37,837 nucleotides of DNA from a virus: the IMG/VR virus record IMGVR_UViG_3300022707_001498, positions 1 to 37,837 of that record; one strand, 5' to 3'. The notes beneath the pieces were generated by a model, which did no database searches, was not told the origin of the DNA, and saw nothing but the letters and a program-made list of their open reading frames with translations. Each line of letters opens with the position of its first letter. The stretch's first letter is position 1. The position numbers and the translations under genes were made by a program. Below are positions 8,447-15,672 of this stretch, piece by piece.

Positions 8447-9100
8447 ATGAAAGCAATTAATATACAAGGCAGAAAATTCGGCAGACTTACGGTTTTGAGG
8501 ATGAATGGACGCCTCGACAGAAAGGTTTTGTGGCTCTGCGTTTGCGAGTGCGGTGGTACTACATCTTCCATGGGGACACTTCTTCGAAGCGGTGACGTTA
8601 AATCGTGCGGATGCCTTGTCGGTGATGCCAACAAAGAAAAGAGCTTTAAGCATGGTCGATGTAACACTCCTGAGTACAGAATTTGGACTGGCATTAAAGG
8701 CCGATGCCTTTCCGAGTCTCATCAAGATTATCTTAACTATGGAGGAAGGGGAATTACAGTTTGTGAAAGATGGAAGAATGACTTTTCTGCCTTTTTTGCT
8801 GACATGGGGGAGAAACCTAGCCCCAAACATTCTATCGATCGAAGAGACAATGATGGGGATTACACTCCCGAAAATTGCCGATGGGCTACTGCGCTTCAGC
8901 AATGCAACAACCGAAGAGATAATAGATTCGTAACCGCAAGGGGCGAAACTCACACCATTTCCGAATGGTCTAGAATCAGAGGTATCGGCCCTGCCACCAT
9001 TAAAAGGCGGCTTGATAATGGATGGAGCGATGAGAAGTCCGTATTTCATCCTGTTGGAGGAAGTCATCAGGCGCTCCTCCCCGTGGCATCTTCTAGTTGA
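8447..9100 (+). CDS. HNH-type homing endonuclease (free-standing), inserted in the fibre region
   Basis: The protein has 217 residues. The N-terminus has a treble-clef-like CVCECG ... KSCGCL zinc site (about residues 32-60). The centre carries RIWTGIKGRC, YGGRGITVCERW and SIDRRDNDGDYTPENCRWAT, the H/D-N-H-like signature of phage-encoded HNH endonucleases with RDN..NCRW. No Shine-Dalgarno is visible before the ATG, and the coding strand is opposite to both flanking fibre genes. The last 11 or so residues overlap the end of the leftward gene and probably read the fibre sequence backwards. Confidence 0.8.
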   Translation: MKAINIQGRKFGRLTVLRMNGRLDRKVLWLCVCECGGTTSSMGTLLRSGDVKSCGCLVGDANKEKSFKHGRCNTPEYRIWTGIKGRCLSESHQDYLNYGGRGITVCERWKNDFSAFFADMGEKPSPKHSIDRRDNDGDYTPENCRWATALQQCNNRRDNRFVTARGETHTISEWSRIRGIGPATIKRRLDNGWSDEKSVFHPVGGSHQALLPVASSS

Positions 9101-9753
9101 AATTTTGTTGCCGTGATCACGACAGAATCATCACATCTCAAAATAATGTCTATATCGCCCGCAGCGTCTGTGGTAGCTGCGTGAGTAAGTCTTAAAGTTG
9201 ACCCCGTTATGTTTGATCCTATATCGGCAACATCATCGCCAGTGAAAGCTCCAGACGTGGAGGCAAACCCCAGTTGCAATGAAGCATCCGAGCTTATAGT
9301 ACCGGACGCGAGCGTGAGAAATACAGAAATTATAATGGATGAGCCCGATGGGACAGATAACCCACCAACTGCCAGTTGTCTTAATTCTCCGTTTGCGGTT
9401 CCATCGAAAGAGACAGATGTTGCGGTGTCGGCATTGGCCCCATTAGCTGTGGTCCAAGCAGATTGTGTAATGTCCTCAGCAAACGCAATCGCGTTAAATG
9501 TGCGAAGAAGCCCATACTGCCGCATCTCTTCTGCCAGTACAGCTTCCCAAAAGTCCTCGTTATTAAGAGTGAGCCTATTGCCGTCTACGTCACCTACTAC
9601 GGCGGGAGCATATGGTGGAACGCCGCGAATTATGTCGGTACTAAATAGCCTCGATCTGAAGATTGACAGGGGATTACCAGCAGCGTTTCTGACTACGCCC
9701 CTTACGGGACTTCTAGCAGGACTCCTGACTACAGGTCTGACTATTGAATTCAC
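9067..9753 (-). CDS. Tail fibre protein, probable N-terminal half of a split gene
   Basis: The 228-residue protein starts at GTG 9753 with CGGAG 8 nt upstream. The first 60 residues are basic (VRPVVRSPARSPVRGVVRNAAG), as in fibre N-termini that bind the baseplate. Residues about 85-225 form a beta module ending ITATKFQLEDATGRSA. In homologous modules, FQLE..... is normally followed by SYVPT, and SYVPTG is exactly what opens the next leftward gene at 8429. Between the two lies the HNH gene, so this looks like the 5' part of a fibre gene. Confidence 0.65.
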   Translation of the reverse strand: MNSIVRPVVRSPARSPVRGVVRNAAGNPLSIFRSRLFSTDIIRGVPPYAPAVVGDVDGNRLTLNNEDFWEAVLAEEMRQYGLLRTFNAIAFAEDITQSAWTTANGANADTATSVSFDGTANGELRQLAVGGLSVPSGSSIIISVFLTLASGTISSDASLQLGFASTSGAFTGDDVADIGSNITGSTLRLTHAATTDAAGDIDIILRCDDSVVITATKFQLEDATGRSA

Positions 9754-9801
9754 TGGATATGCTCCGAAGTGTTTGGCCTATCATAATGATTTCCAAGGCA
9801 T

Positions 9802-9829
9802 AAAAAAAGGGCCATATCTCTATAGCCCT
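9802..9829 (-). terminator. Intrinsic terminator of the leftward operon
   Basis: The hairpin AGGGCCATA / TATAGCCCT (9808-9816 with 9821-9829, one C-A mismatch) has a TCTC loop and, on the - strand, is followed by seven T residues (9802-9808 read in reverse). It stands about 40 nt beyond the stop of the gene at 9871-10209 and would end leftward early transcription before the fibre block. Confidence 0.85.
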
Positions 9830-9870
9830 TCTGATTCACTACATCGCTTGTAGCGTTCTCTTATAATCCC

Positions 9871-10209
9871 TTACGCTTGCAAGTATTGCCAGGGTACTTT
9901 CAAATTGAGCCTGAACGATTCAATGGCGACATAAGCCGGCAATGCCACGGGTTTAGATGAGCGCGAAAATGCGCTAGACCTCTCAAGTTCGGCGGCTGCA
10001 GCAGCGTTCCATTCAAGGGCGTATGTATAGTCGGTTTTATCGATGTCATCACTGGCGATGTCAGCATCAACCATTACGGCCGGTTGCCATAGCATCAACT
10101 CAAGCGAAACATCGAAGGTCGGGTCATGGGTCGCGCCAGCATGGGCAATGACGCTAAATAGCATCAATCCCAACACTGTAAGAACCAAATACCGGATTTG
10201 TCTTAACAT
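9871..10209 (-). CDS. Exported hypothetical protein
   Basis: The 112-residue protein has a signal peptide: basic start (MLRQIR), a hydrophobic core (YLVLTVLGLMLFSVI) and an AHA-G cleavage site near residue 24. The mature part is Ala- and Asp-rich with no recognised motif. It sits at the end of the leftward operon, next to another membrane-anchored protein, which may mean both act in the envelope. Confidence 0.65.
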   Translation of the reverse strand: MLRQIRYLVLTVLGLMLFSVIAHAGATHDPTFDVSLELMLWQPAVMVDADIASDDIDKTDYTYALEWNAAAAAELERSSAFSRSSKPVALPAYVAIESFRLNLKVPWQYLQA

Positions 10210-10265
10210 GGTTCAATCTCCATCATTTAAATGAATGACACTGGTTTCCCAGTGGGTTTAAGGTA

Positions 10266-10628
10266 CTACTTGGTGCTCAGTTTATCAACAATGGTAGTAG
10301 GATCCACAGCTGTTCGGTAATAATCTAAGATATCGGCATCGCACTCGACGGTGAATCGGACTGTCTGAGGTCTGGTATGAAAGTGCAAAACCGGTTCCTC
10401 GGCAATGACACACCCTATCCCGTCGACATCGATCACTATGGGCGGATCTGGCTCTATGATGTTGATGATAATCGGCTCTGGCTCTACAATGACAGGCTCT
10501 GGCGCTACGATAACGACATCATTCTTTGCGGTATACACCCCGAATAGATACCCAATGCCGCCGACAAATGCAGCTATGGCAATAATAGCAGCTACTGTTC
10601 CTAGATTTATTTTCTGATTCTTATTCAT
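10266..10628 (-). CDS. Membrane-anchored periplasmic protein with Pro-Glu repeats
   Basis: The 120-residue protein has one transmembrane segment (residues about 9-30) followed by a run of PEP/EPD repeats (residues about 43-66: APEPVIVEP, EPIIINIIEPDPP) that would form an extended periplasmic linker like that of TonB, then a small C-terminal domain with two Cys. It might act as an inner-membrane envelope-spanning factor, but no spanin partner is certain. Function unknown. Confidence 0.6.
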   Translation of the reverse strand: MNKNQKINLGTVAAIIAIAAFVGGIGYLFGVYTAKNDVVIVAPEPVIVEPEPIIINIIEPDPPIVIDVDGIGCVIAEEPVLHFHTRPQTVRFTVECDADILDYYRTAVDPTTIVDKLSTK

Positions 10629-10638
10629 ATTATCCTCG

Positions 10639-11424
10639 CTATGGGTTGATTACTGGGAATTCTCTAATCATCAAATCTGGCGGTATTATTGGCATTGACC
10701 GCTTAACGGGGCCTCCCATTTGCTTCATAAAGAATGGCACACCCGCTATTCTGCACTGATCCCGCAGAGACCTAGCCCATAATGCAAGCATTGGCCTGGC
10801 GCCGGGCCCTGATTCACCGCCGACAATTACTTGATCAAGACGCGGTAAATAATTGTTTGGGTGAATTGGAGGCATGATAAAAGGTGAAATATCGACATCA
10901 GATAGAAGTGGCTCCATGCTGAGAAAGTGAACATCGACCGGGATCTTCAAGAGTTTTTGTATGTCTCTATCTGCCTCTTCCTGATTGACTATTGTGGCGC
11001 CCATCCAAATGTTACTAGGTAGCTTCATATACCCACACTCAGAGAACATTGTTATCGCGTTCCCAATTCGTTTGGTAAGCAGGAGCCAGTCAAGATGCGG
11101 TGTGTTTTGTATTAATTCGAATAGATCGGAACGCCATTTATAATCGATTTCATTATCGAAAATATCAGCCAGGGATGCACAGAATACCCTGTAGCGCACT
11201 CCAAACCTTTTTGCCTTCCGTTCCCACTTCAATGGGTTTTCCCAGTTGGTGGCAGTAGTTCGCCTTCGTGGCATACCCGTGCCCCAGTTCGGAGAGATGC
11301 CGCCACCGAACCTGGAATTGCGCGCTTCTGCATAGCAGTGATCGCAACCAGGACCAACTTTTGTACAGCCTTCCCATGGATTGAAAGTATGATCACACCA
11401 TTCTATTTTTGAATTCTCAGCCAT
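10639..11424 (-). CDS. DUF5131 / phage Gp37-Gp68 family protein
   Basis: The 261-residue protein has the family hallmarks: SKIEWCDHTFNPWEGCTKV, then GCDHCYAEA (Cys cluster), FCASLADIFD, LLLTKR, WMGATI, FLSMEPLL, VIVGGESGPGARP and PFFMKQMGG. The architecture resembles a TIM-barrel with radical-SAM-like cysteine motif (CxxCYA), although that activity is not demonstrated for the family. It is common in phages. It overlaps the small zinc-ribbon gene upstream by 8 nt, so the two are translationally coupled. Confidence 0.88.
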   Translation of the reverse strand: MAENSKIEWCDHTFNPWEGCTKVGPGCDHCYAEARNSRFGGGISPNWGTGMPRRRTTATNWENPLKWERKAKRFGVRYRVFCASLADIFDNEIDYKWRSDLFELIQNTPHLDWLLLTKRIGNAITMFSECGYMKLPSNIWMGATIVNQEEADRDIQKLLKIPVDVHFLSMEPLLSDVDISPFIMPPIHPNNYLPRLDQVIVGGESGPGARPMLALWARSLRDQCRIAGVPFFMKQMGGPVKRSMPIIPPDLMIREFPVINP

Positions 11425-11572
11425 CTGACTTCTCCGATTTACTGATTACGATCTGGCAATAGACAATATTGGTATCGTGATTCGGGCATAGCGCGAACTC
11501 TTCACCGTCTGGCTGGGTATACCAATCAGCTTGGACGCGATAGCCGCACTGTGGGCATTTAGTGATCTTCAT
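11417..11572 (-). CDS. Small zinc-ribbon protein
   Basis: The 51-residue frame MKITKCPQCGYRVQADWYTQ... holds a CPQCG knuckle, a further Cys in ALCPNHDTN and one in YCQ. It starts at ATG 11572, ends at TGA 11419-11417, and overlaps the DUF5131 start by 8 nt. It is colinear with the leftward operon. The spacing and Cys content support a real gene, though the ribosome site is weak. Confidence 0.6.
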   Translation of the reverse strand: MKITKCPQCGYRVQADWYTQPDGEEFALCPNHDTNIVYCQIVISKSEKSDG

Positions 11573-11580
11573 ATCAGCGA

Positions 11581-11895
11581 CTAGCTTTTAGATTCGGCCA
11601 TTTCCCTTTTTATCTGCGCATCCCATTTAGGGAAGTGAGGCTCTTCGTAAGGCGGCTGAAAATATTCGTAATCTCTTCGCCTTTGTGGATTAAACACAAT
11701 GACTCCAATCGCAATAACCACGAGGGCCAAGCCAAATATTCCAACCACGCTCAGCAAATAGGTAGATACAAAATATGCTGATAGGAATGTGGCCAAGACT
11801 GATATCACCCAGTAAATGGCGCTTATTAAAAATGCGCCGCCCCAAGACCCTGTAAACTCCCTGGCGTTTAAATACAGCATGGTTTGTGTAAACAT
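11581..11895 (-). CDS. Two-pass inner-membrane protein
   Basis: The 104-residue protein has hydrophobic segments at about residues 21-44 and 46-68, followed by an RRR stretch and a charged tail with PPYEEPHFPKWDAQ, so the C-terminus is likely cytosolic. No family recognised. A holin-like role is possible by size and topology but not supported further. Confidence 0.6.
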   Translation of the reverse strand: MFTQTMLYLNAREFTGSWGGAFLISAIYWVISVLATFLSAYFVSTYLLSVVGIFGLALVVIAIGVIVFNPQRRRDYEYFQPPYEEPHFPKWDAQIKREMAESKS

Positions 11896-11936
11896 CGTGT
11901 TTTCTCCGTTGTTTCCGGTACTGTTAAGTTTCGGAG

Positions 11937-12068
11937 TTAGTAAACCGAATGCCCAGGCTCATAATATTTATGATCTTTCAGATAATCACCGAAAGTAATT
12001 TCAAGATCAAGGCTCTTAAACCGCCTGTACCTTTTCTGCGATCTGGTCATTTGCCGAACTGGCTTCAT
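11937..12068 (-). CDS. Small basic protein, hypothetical
   Basis: The 43-residue frame MKPVRQMTRSQKRYRRFKSLDLEITFGDYLKDH... is colinear with the operon and sits 11 nt after the stop of the preceding gene. The Arg/Lys-rich start and the conserved-looking FGDYL segment suggest a real small gene. The GGGGAG directly before the ATG is too close to be a perfect ribosome site, and a TTG 36 nt upstream in frame is an alternative start. Confidence 0.45.
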   Translation of the reverse strand: MKPVRQMTRSQKRYRRFKSLDLEITFGDYLKDHKYYEPGHSVY

Positions 12069-12079
12069 CTCCCCGTACT

Positions 12080-12262
12080 CTACTTCTGACGTAGGTGACA
12101 AGGCAAAATGTTTGTAGGCTTATCGCCATCAAATAGAACGCCGATGTAGTTGCCCATGTCTTCAACAATTACACCTGGCTTGCCGCCGACAATGACCGCC
12201 CTGCCGTAGTTGGCAAGAACGCCATAGTGTTTTCTTATCCATTCAAAATTTGCCATTTTCAC
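12080..12262 (-). CDS. Small conserved phage protein, SH3/KOW-like
   Basis: The 60-residue protein contains GKPGVIVEDMGNYIGVLFDGDKP, a pattern like the small beta-barrel proteins that phages encode beside recombination genes, and ends PCHLRQK. The start could be Met1 or Met3. It overlaps the previous gene by 20 nt. Function unknown. Confidence 0.6.
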   Translation of the reverse strand: MKMANFEWIRKHYGVLANYGRAVIVGGKPGVIVEDMGNYIGVLFDGDKPTNILPCHLRQK

Positions 12263-12863
12263 CCCTTGATGCCGGGATTGTTAAATTCTTTAGCGCTTTC
12301 TTTACCAACCCAGCGCAGTCCTCGCAAATGTCTTTGCAAGTGTCGAGTTCGCCGTCCGAGTCTACAAAACCTATTTGCATTCCACCTGGGTAGCATTGAA
12401 TTTGCATGTCGGTATCTGTATTCGAATGCACCTTATTGCAGTTATCACATTTTGCCGAATTTCCTGTAGACATTTCACTCTCCTTAACTAACTGACTAGG
12501 GAATTTATGTGGCAGATCGAATGGTGGATCGAGCTTCGGTGCCATTTTTCTCAATTGAGTGTAAACACTCCAGTTCCAGTACTGATCATCGTCCTGTGCT
12601 CTACATAAAAGCCACGTACATGCTTGACCATATCCACTCCACCACGCTTCAGCTTCTATAGATGGCTCTGGATGTGGACATCTCTTGACCTCTTCATGCA
12701 TTTTAAACCCTGTCCTAAACGCGAAATAGAATCCTTCTTTGTAGACATCAGAATAATTGTGATGCGCACAGGAAAACCACCGCTGCGCCACCTTCTGAAT
12801 AAACTCTTCTTCGTATAAAAAAGCATTCTCGAATTCTTCACCATCTGGTGTCTTGTCTAGCAT
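12243..12863 (-). CDS. Fused protein: DKTPDGEEF-type domain plus zinc-ribbon domain
   Basis: The 206-residue frame begins at ATG 12863, supported by GGAGAG 5-6 nt upstream and by the paralogue start MQDKTPDGEEF. Residues about 1-130 are homologous to the separate protein at 18690-19076 (shared WWSGYGQACTWL, DDQYWNW, MAPKL). Residues about 133-206 are homologous to the separate protein at 18038-18232 (shared SAKCDNC, IQCYPGGMQIGFVDSDGEL, CEDCA). At the junction the code reads LVKESEM; the ESEM Met has an AAGGAG ribosome-type sequence before it, so the fusion probably came from loss of a stop between two genes. A second, internal start for the zinc-ribbon part is possible. Confidence 0.75.
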   Translation of the reverse strand: MLDKTPDGEEFENAFLYEEEFIQKVAQRWFSCAHHNYSDVYKEGFYFAFRTGFKMHEEVKRCPHPEPSIEAEAWWSGYGQACTWLLCRAQDDDQYWNWSVYTQLRKMAPKLDPPFDLPHKFPSQLVKESEMSTGNSAKCDNCNKVHSNTDTDMQIQCYPGGMQIGFVDSDGELDTCKDICEDCAGLVKKALKNLTIPASRGENGKF

Positions 12864-12875
12864 TTTGCTCTCCAA

Positions 12876-12968
12876 TTTATACACAAATATCGATGTTTTG
12901 GTGCCTTTTATACATGAATAGTGTTGTTTTGATGCTGTTTATACACAAATCGTTATCGGTTGTTCCAT
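12876..12968 (-). repeat. Array of three 31-nt repeats with DnaA-box-like sequence
   Basis: TTATACACA occurs at 12877-12885 and 12939-12947 on the + strand, with a degenerate TTATACATG at 12908-12916; the start-to-start distance is 31 nt each time. The flanking parts of the first two units also match (AATA...TGTTTTG.TGC). TTATACACA fits the DnaA-box consensus TTATNCACA. Seen from the - strand each unit ends in TGTATAA, which could also serve as a -10 element. The array lies just upstream of the leftward fused gene and also covers the last 16 nt of the Lar-like gene. Confidence 0.75.
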
Positions 12969-13147
12969 GCGTCCATTGCATCCTCTTCGTCGTGTCTTCT
13001 TGGCCCCTGTGCCTCGCACCCAAAAGTCAGACAAATTACTCTGTACTGGCCCCCATGTGATTTGTAGCTATGAATCCTCACTCTATCGTGACCACAAAAT
13101 GGGCACCTCTGCATAGCATAATCTGGTGTCAGTGCAACTAGACCCAT
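12953..13147 (-). CDS. lar: Lar-like restriction alleviation protein
   Basis: The 64-residue protein has the Lar-family layout: RCPFCGHDRV near the start, VICLTFGCEAQGPRR in the middle and AMDAWNNR at the end. It has CPFC and CLTFGC motifs that would bind zinc. Lar proteins protect incoming phage DNA from type I restriction by favouring modification. It belongs to the leftward early operon. Confidence 0.8.
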   Translation of the reverse strand: MGLVALTPDYAMQRCPFCGHDRVRIHSYKSHGGQYRVICLTFGCEAQGPRRHDEEDAMDAWNNR

Positions 13148-13173
13148 AATTCCTCTCCTTCCGGTATTGTTAA

Positions 13174-13497
13174 TTACCGGCTGTTATTTCTAGCCTTAGA
13201 CCCTACCCGCTTTCGAGGTCGATCAAAATAAGTGGAATAGTAGTCAGTTGGCAACGAACCGATGATTTCATCCGTAGTGACCTTGTATATCACTGCCAGT
13301 CTGGACAATATCTCGAGGTCAATATGGCAACCGTAGTTACGTATAGTCTCAATATCTTCCAGGCATTTTCGACTAACACCTAACAATCTGGCGCCTTCGT
13401 TCATGGAATATCCGGCATTGAGTCGTAACCGTTTTATGTTCTTCTTCGTGGCTACAGTGATAGGTGAGAACTTCGAATATTGGGGTTGTGTGCCCAT
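13174..13497 (-). CDS. XRE-family helix-turn-helix regulator
   Basis: The 107-residue protein has a Cro/CI-type domain at about residues 17-70: KNIKRLRLNAGYSMNEGARLLGVSRKCLEDIE, then a IDLEILSRLAVIYKVTTDEIIG segment. No protease-like C-terminal domain is present, so it is not a full CI with autocleavage. The basic tail (RPRKRVGSKARNN) may assist DNA binding. It is transcribed leftward with the recombination genes. Confidence 0.8.
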   Translation of the reverse strand: MGTQPQYSKFSPITVATKKNIKRLRLNAGYSMNEGARLLGVSRKCLEDIETIRNYGCHIDLEILSRLAVIYKVTTDEIIGSLPTDYYSTYFDRPRKRVGSKARNNSR

Positions 13498-13524
13498 GAT
13501 ATCTTCCTCTTCTTTGGTTAGAAA

Positions 13525-14001
13525 TTAATTCAATTTATGATCACCTGGAGCCGGCAACAGCGCCGGCATTGTATTGGATTTATAGGCTATAGCGATTTGT
13601 GGCTTCATCCATTCGCCGGCTGTGCTTCCATCTGGAAGCGCTATATGTGCAAGGAATTCATCTTCAAATTCCGTGATGCCTGATTCTACGGCTTCAAGTT
13701 TCGCTTTTAGCACCAGCAATAGAGCTCGCCATCGCTGCCGTTGTGCCTGGTCATAGGCCTTTTCTATTTGGGAATCATCTCGAATACGTCCTCGGCCATC
13801 CAGCCGGATATCATCTGAATTGATGTTCGGCATAGGCACATTAAAAACAATTCGACGCTGGCACATTTCAAAAGCAATCATGGCTTTCTCGCTATTCCAC
13901 CCAGACATAAAACCAGTTGCTCCGTATTTGCATAGAATGTTTTCTATCTCCATTTTGGATTTAGAAACAGCCACTGTTGTATTTGCAGCAAATTTAGTCA
14001 T
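13525..14001 (-). CDS. Conserved phage protein of recombination modules
   Basis: The 158-residue protein has a pattern common next to phage RecT/Erf genes: MTKFAANTTVAVSKSKMEIE...YGATGF, then RIVFNVPMP, AYDQAQRQRWRALLLVLKAKLEAVESGITEFEDEFLAH, and DGSTAGEWM. It is conserved in many siphoviruses and myoviruses but has no assigned function. The position beside Erf and YqaJ suggests DNA replication or recombination. Confidence 0.7.
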   Translation of the reverse strand: MTKFAANTTVAVSKSKMEIENILCKYGATGFMSGWNSEKAMIAFEMCQRRIVFNVPMPNINSDDIRLDGRGRIRDDSQIEKAYDQAQRQRWRALLLVLKAKLEAVESGITEFEDEFLAHIALPDGSTAGEWMKPQIAIAYKSNTMPALLPAPGDHKLN

Positions 14002-14343
14002 TTATTTCCTTCTCCATACGTTTGCATTAGCACAGTGCGCTGCAGGGTTCTTCACCTGGCCGATTCTGACCTTCACTATCATGTCTAATCTTGCCGCTCT
14101 CATTATCACGCCGCCCCAGGCGCGCTTGCTGGGAGTCTCTGGTAGGCCTTTGTGGTGAGCCCATTTCCTGACATCCTCCGTCATAAATTCAAGGTGTGGA
14201 TAGGTGTCAATAAATGCCCGCACCATATCCAATGCCAAGTCGGACCAGTTCGGTGTTTCCTGTTCTGCATGATCGATAGCCTGCTGCATGCCGGCATCGC
14301 GCAGTACTTCCCCTTCGTCACCAAACATGGAAGATTGATTCAT
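14002..14343 (-). CDS. Conserved hypothetical protein, winged-helix-like
   Basis: The 113-residue protein is followed 0 nt later by the next leftward gene. The C-terminal half holds FMTEDVRKWAHHKGLPETPSKRAWGGVIMRAARLDMIVKVR, a pattern found in phage proteins with a winged-helix arrangement. Function unknown; the context is recombination/replication. Confidence 0.6.
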   Translation of the reverse strand: MNQSSMFGDEGEVLRDAGMQQAIDHAEQETPNWSDLALDMVRAFIDTYPHLEFMTEDVRKWAHHKGLPETPSKRAWGGVIMRAARLDMIVKVRIGQVKNPAAHCANANVWRRK

Positions 14344-14345
14344 GG

Positions 14346-15452
14346 TTAATAAGCAATTGAAATATTGGGTATATTCTTTTTGGCAATGGACTCGACGATA
14401 CTTTGAGCCACTTCCTCTGATGCGCCGAGATCCACCATAGCTTTCACAATTCCGACATTGATGGCCCTTTGGTGGTTACGGTTATCAGCCTTCTTTTTGG
14501 CCTCTGCAGTTTCGCGATCGGTTATTATCTGCTGTTGGCGCTCTACCTCCTCCTTGCGTAGGGTTTCGGCCTTCTCTTCCTCCAGGCTCTTCAGCTTGGA
14601 CTGGTCGAGTTCATATTTCTTGCGTCTATCCATAGCCTCTTGAATACCGATAATGGCCCGGGACTGGGCAAGCGATGCCTCTGTGATGAAGTCTGAGTCC
14701 CAATCTTCTTCAGTAATTTTCATCAACCGAATTTCTTTAAGAAGAGATTCGAAAGTGGGAATATCGATATTTTCCAGGGAGTGAGTTTTGTAGTTGGTAA
14801 AGACCAGCATTTTATTGTTTTGAGCCTGGACCCGATCGCGTTTGACATTTTCTAATCTGATACGCTCCCTTTCTTGTCCTGCGGCTTGTGCGTGGGCTTC
14901 TCTAGATATCCTTTCTTCTTCAGTTTTCTTTTCGGCTACAACTCGCTCTTGTTCGATTCGATCTGCCTCGGCTGCAGCCTCCCTGTCGTATTTATCATCT
15001 AGCAGCAAAGCCATTTCATGATCTTGTTCGAACTGTTTTCTGAGATTTTCAGCCAATTCTTGATCGACTCTTTCTTGTTCGATTCTGGCTTGTTCTGCTT
15101 CCTCGGCAGCTTCCCGCGCCTCTTGGTCCGCTTCCCAGTCAGTCAATGGCTTTCGTGCAATGACTTTCACAGCGTCTAGTTGGTCTCGGAAGTTTTTCCT
15201 GGTGTTGTCTACAACCTTTGATTTGGCTTTCCATTCACTGACCAAATCCTTGCCCAGATCATCCACTTTCCCTTTAAATTTAGACACCTTGCTAGCTAGA
15301 GATGTTATTTCTGCCCTGCTTTGGCCTGTTCTTAAATCGGGTTCAAAATTGGAAACTACGTCCTTAACTTGTTGGATAATAGGGCCGAGACCTTCCTTGC
15401 TGGAAAAGGCTTCAAGGATTGTTTTTTCTTCTATCTCAACTAGATCATTCAT
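14346..15452 (-). CDS. Long coiled-coil protein of the recombination operon
   Basis: I take ATG 15452 (MNDLVEIEEKTI) as start: AGAGGA lies 8 nt upstream and the gene overlaps the previous stop; an upstream in-frame Met at 15503 lies inside the previous gene. The 368 residues contain long Glu/Arg/Ala-rich coiled coils (about 105-205 and 275-320). A C-terminal helix (MVDLGASEEVAQSIVESIA) resembles those in phage proteins that accompany YqaJ and RecT/Erf. The function is likely accessory in recombination. Confidence 0.65.
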   Translation of the reverse strand: MNDLVEIEEKTILEAFSSKEGLGPIIQQVKDVVSNFEPDLRTGQSRAEITSLASKVSKFKGKVDDLGKDLVSEWKAKSKVVDNTRKNFRDQLDAVKVIARKPLTDWEADQEAREAAEEAEQARIEQERVDQELAENLRKQFEQDHEMALLLDDKYDREAAAEADRIEQERVVAEKKTEEERISREAHAQAAGQERERIRLENVKRDRVQAQNNKMLVFTNYKTHSLENIDIPTFESLLKEIRLMKITEEDWDSDFITEASLAQSRAIIGIQEAMDRRKKYELDQSKLKSLEEEKAETLRKEEVERQQQIITDRETAEAKKKADNRNHQRAINVGIVKAMVDLGASEEVAQSIVESIAKKNIPNISIAY

Positions 15453-15672
15453 GCTCATTATCCTCTGATGATTTCTTAGCTTCGGCGTCCCAGCAGGCAG
15501 CAATTACTTGTTCTGTCTGCTCCTTGGATAGATCAAATTCTATGTCATATTCACCGAGCATCACCGATTCAATCTCAACCTCCGCAGGAACTTCGGGTTC
15601 TGTTTGAGTCTGAGGCTCATGCGGCTGGTGGTGATAGTTGACATCGATTTCTAGCTCAATCCACATTTTCAT
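15445..15672 (-). CDS. Small acidic hypothetical protein
   Basis: The 75-residue protein begins MKMWIELEIDVNYHHQPHEP and is very acidic later (EVPAEVEIESVMLGEYDIEFDLS). Its start lies inside the end of the YqaJ gene and its stop overlaps the next gene's start, both typical of coupled phage genes. It is not recognised. An acidic protein beside an exonuclease could be a regulator, but this is speculation. Confidence 0.55.
   Translation of the reverse strand: MKMWIELEIDVNYHHQPHEPQTQTEPEVPAEVEIESVMLGEYDIEFDLSKEQTEQVIAACWDAEAKKSSEDNEHE

Noticed and set aside
12876-12968. Possible CRISPR-like array (31-nt period)
   Set aside because: The repeated part is only about 10-13 nt and there are just three units; it fits DnaA-box-type repeats much better.
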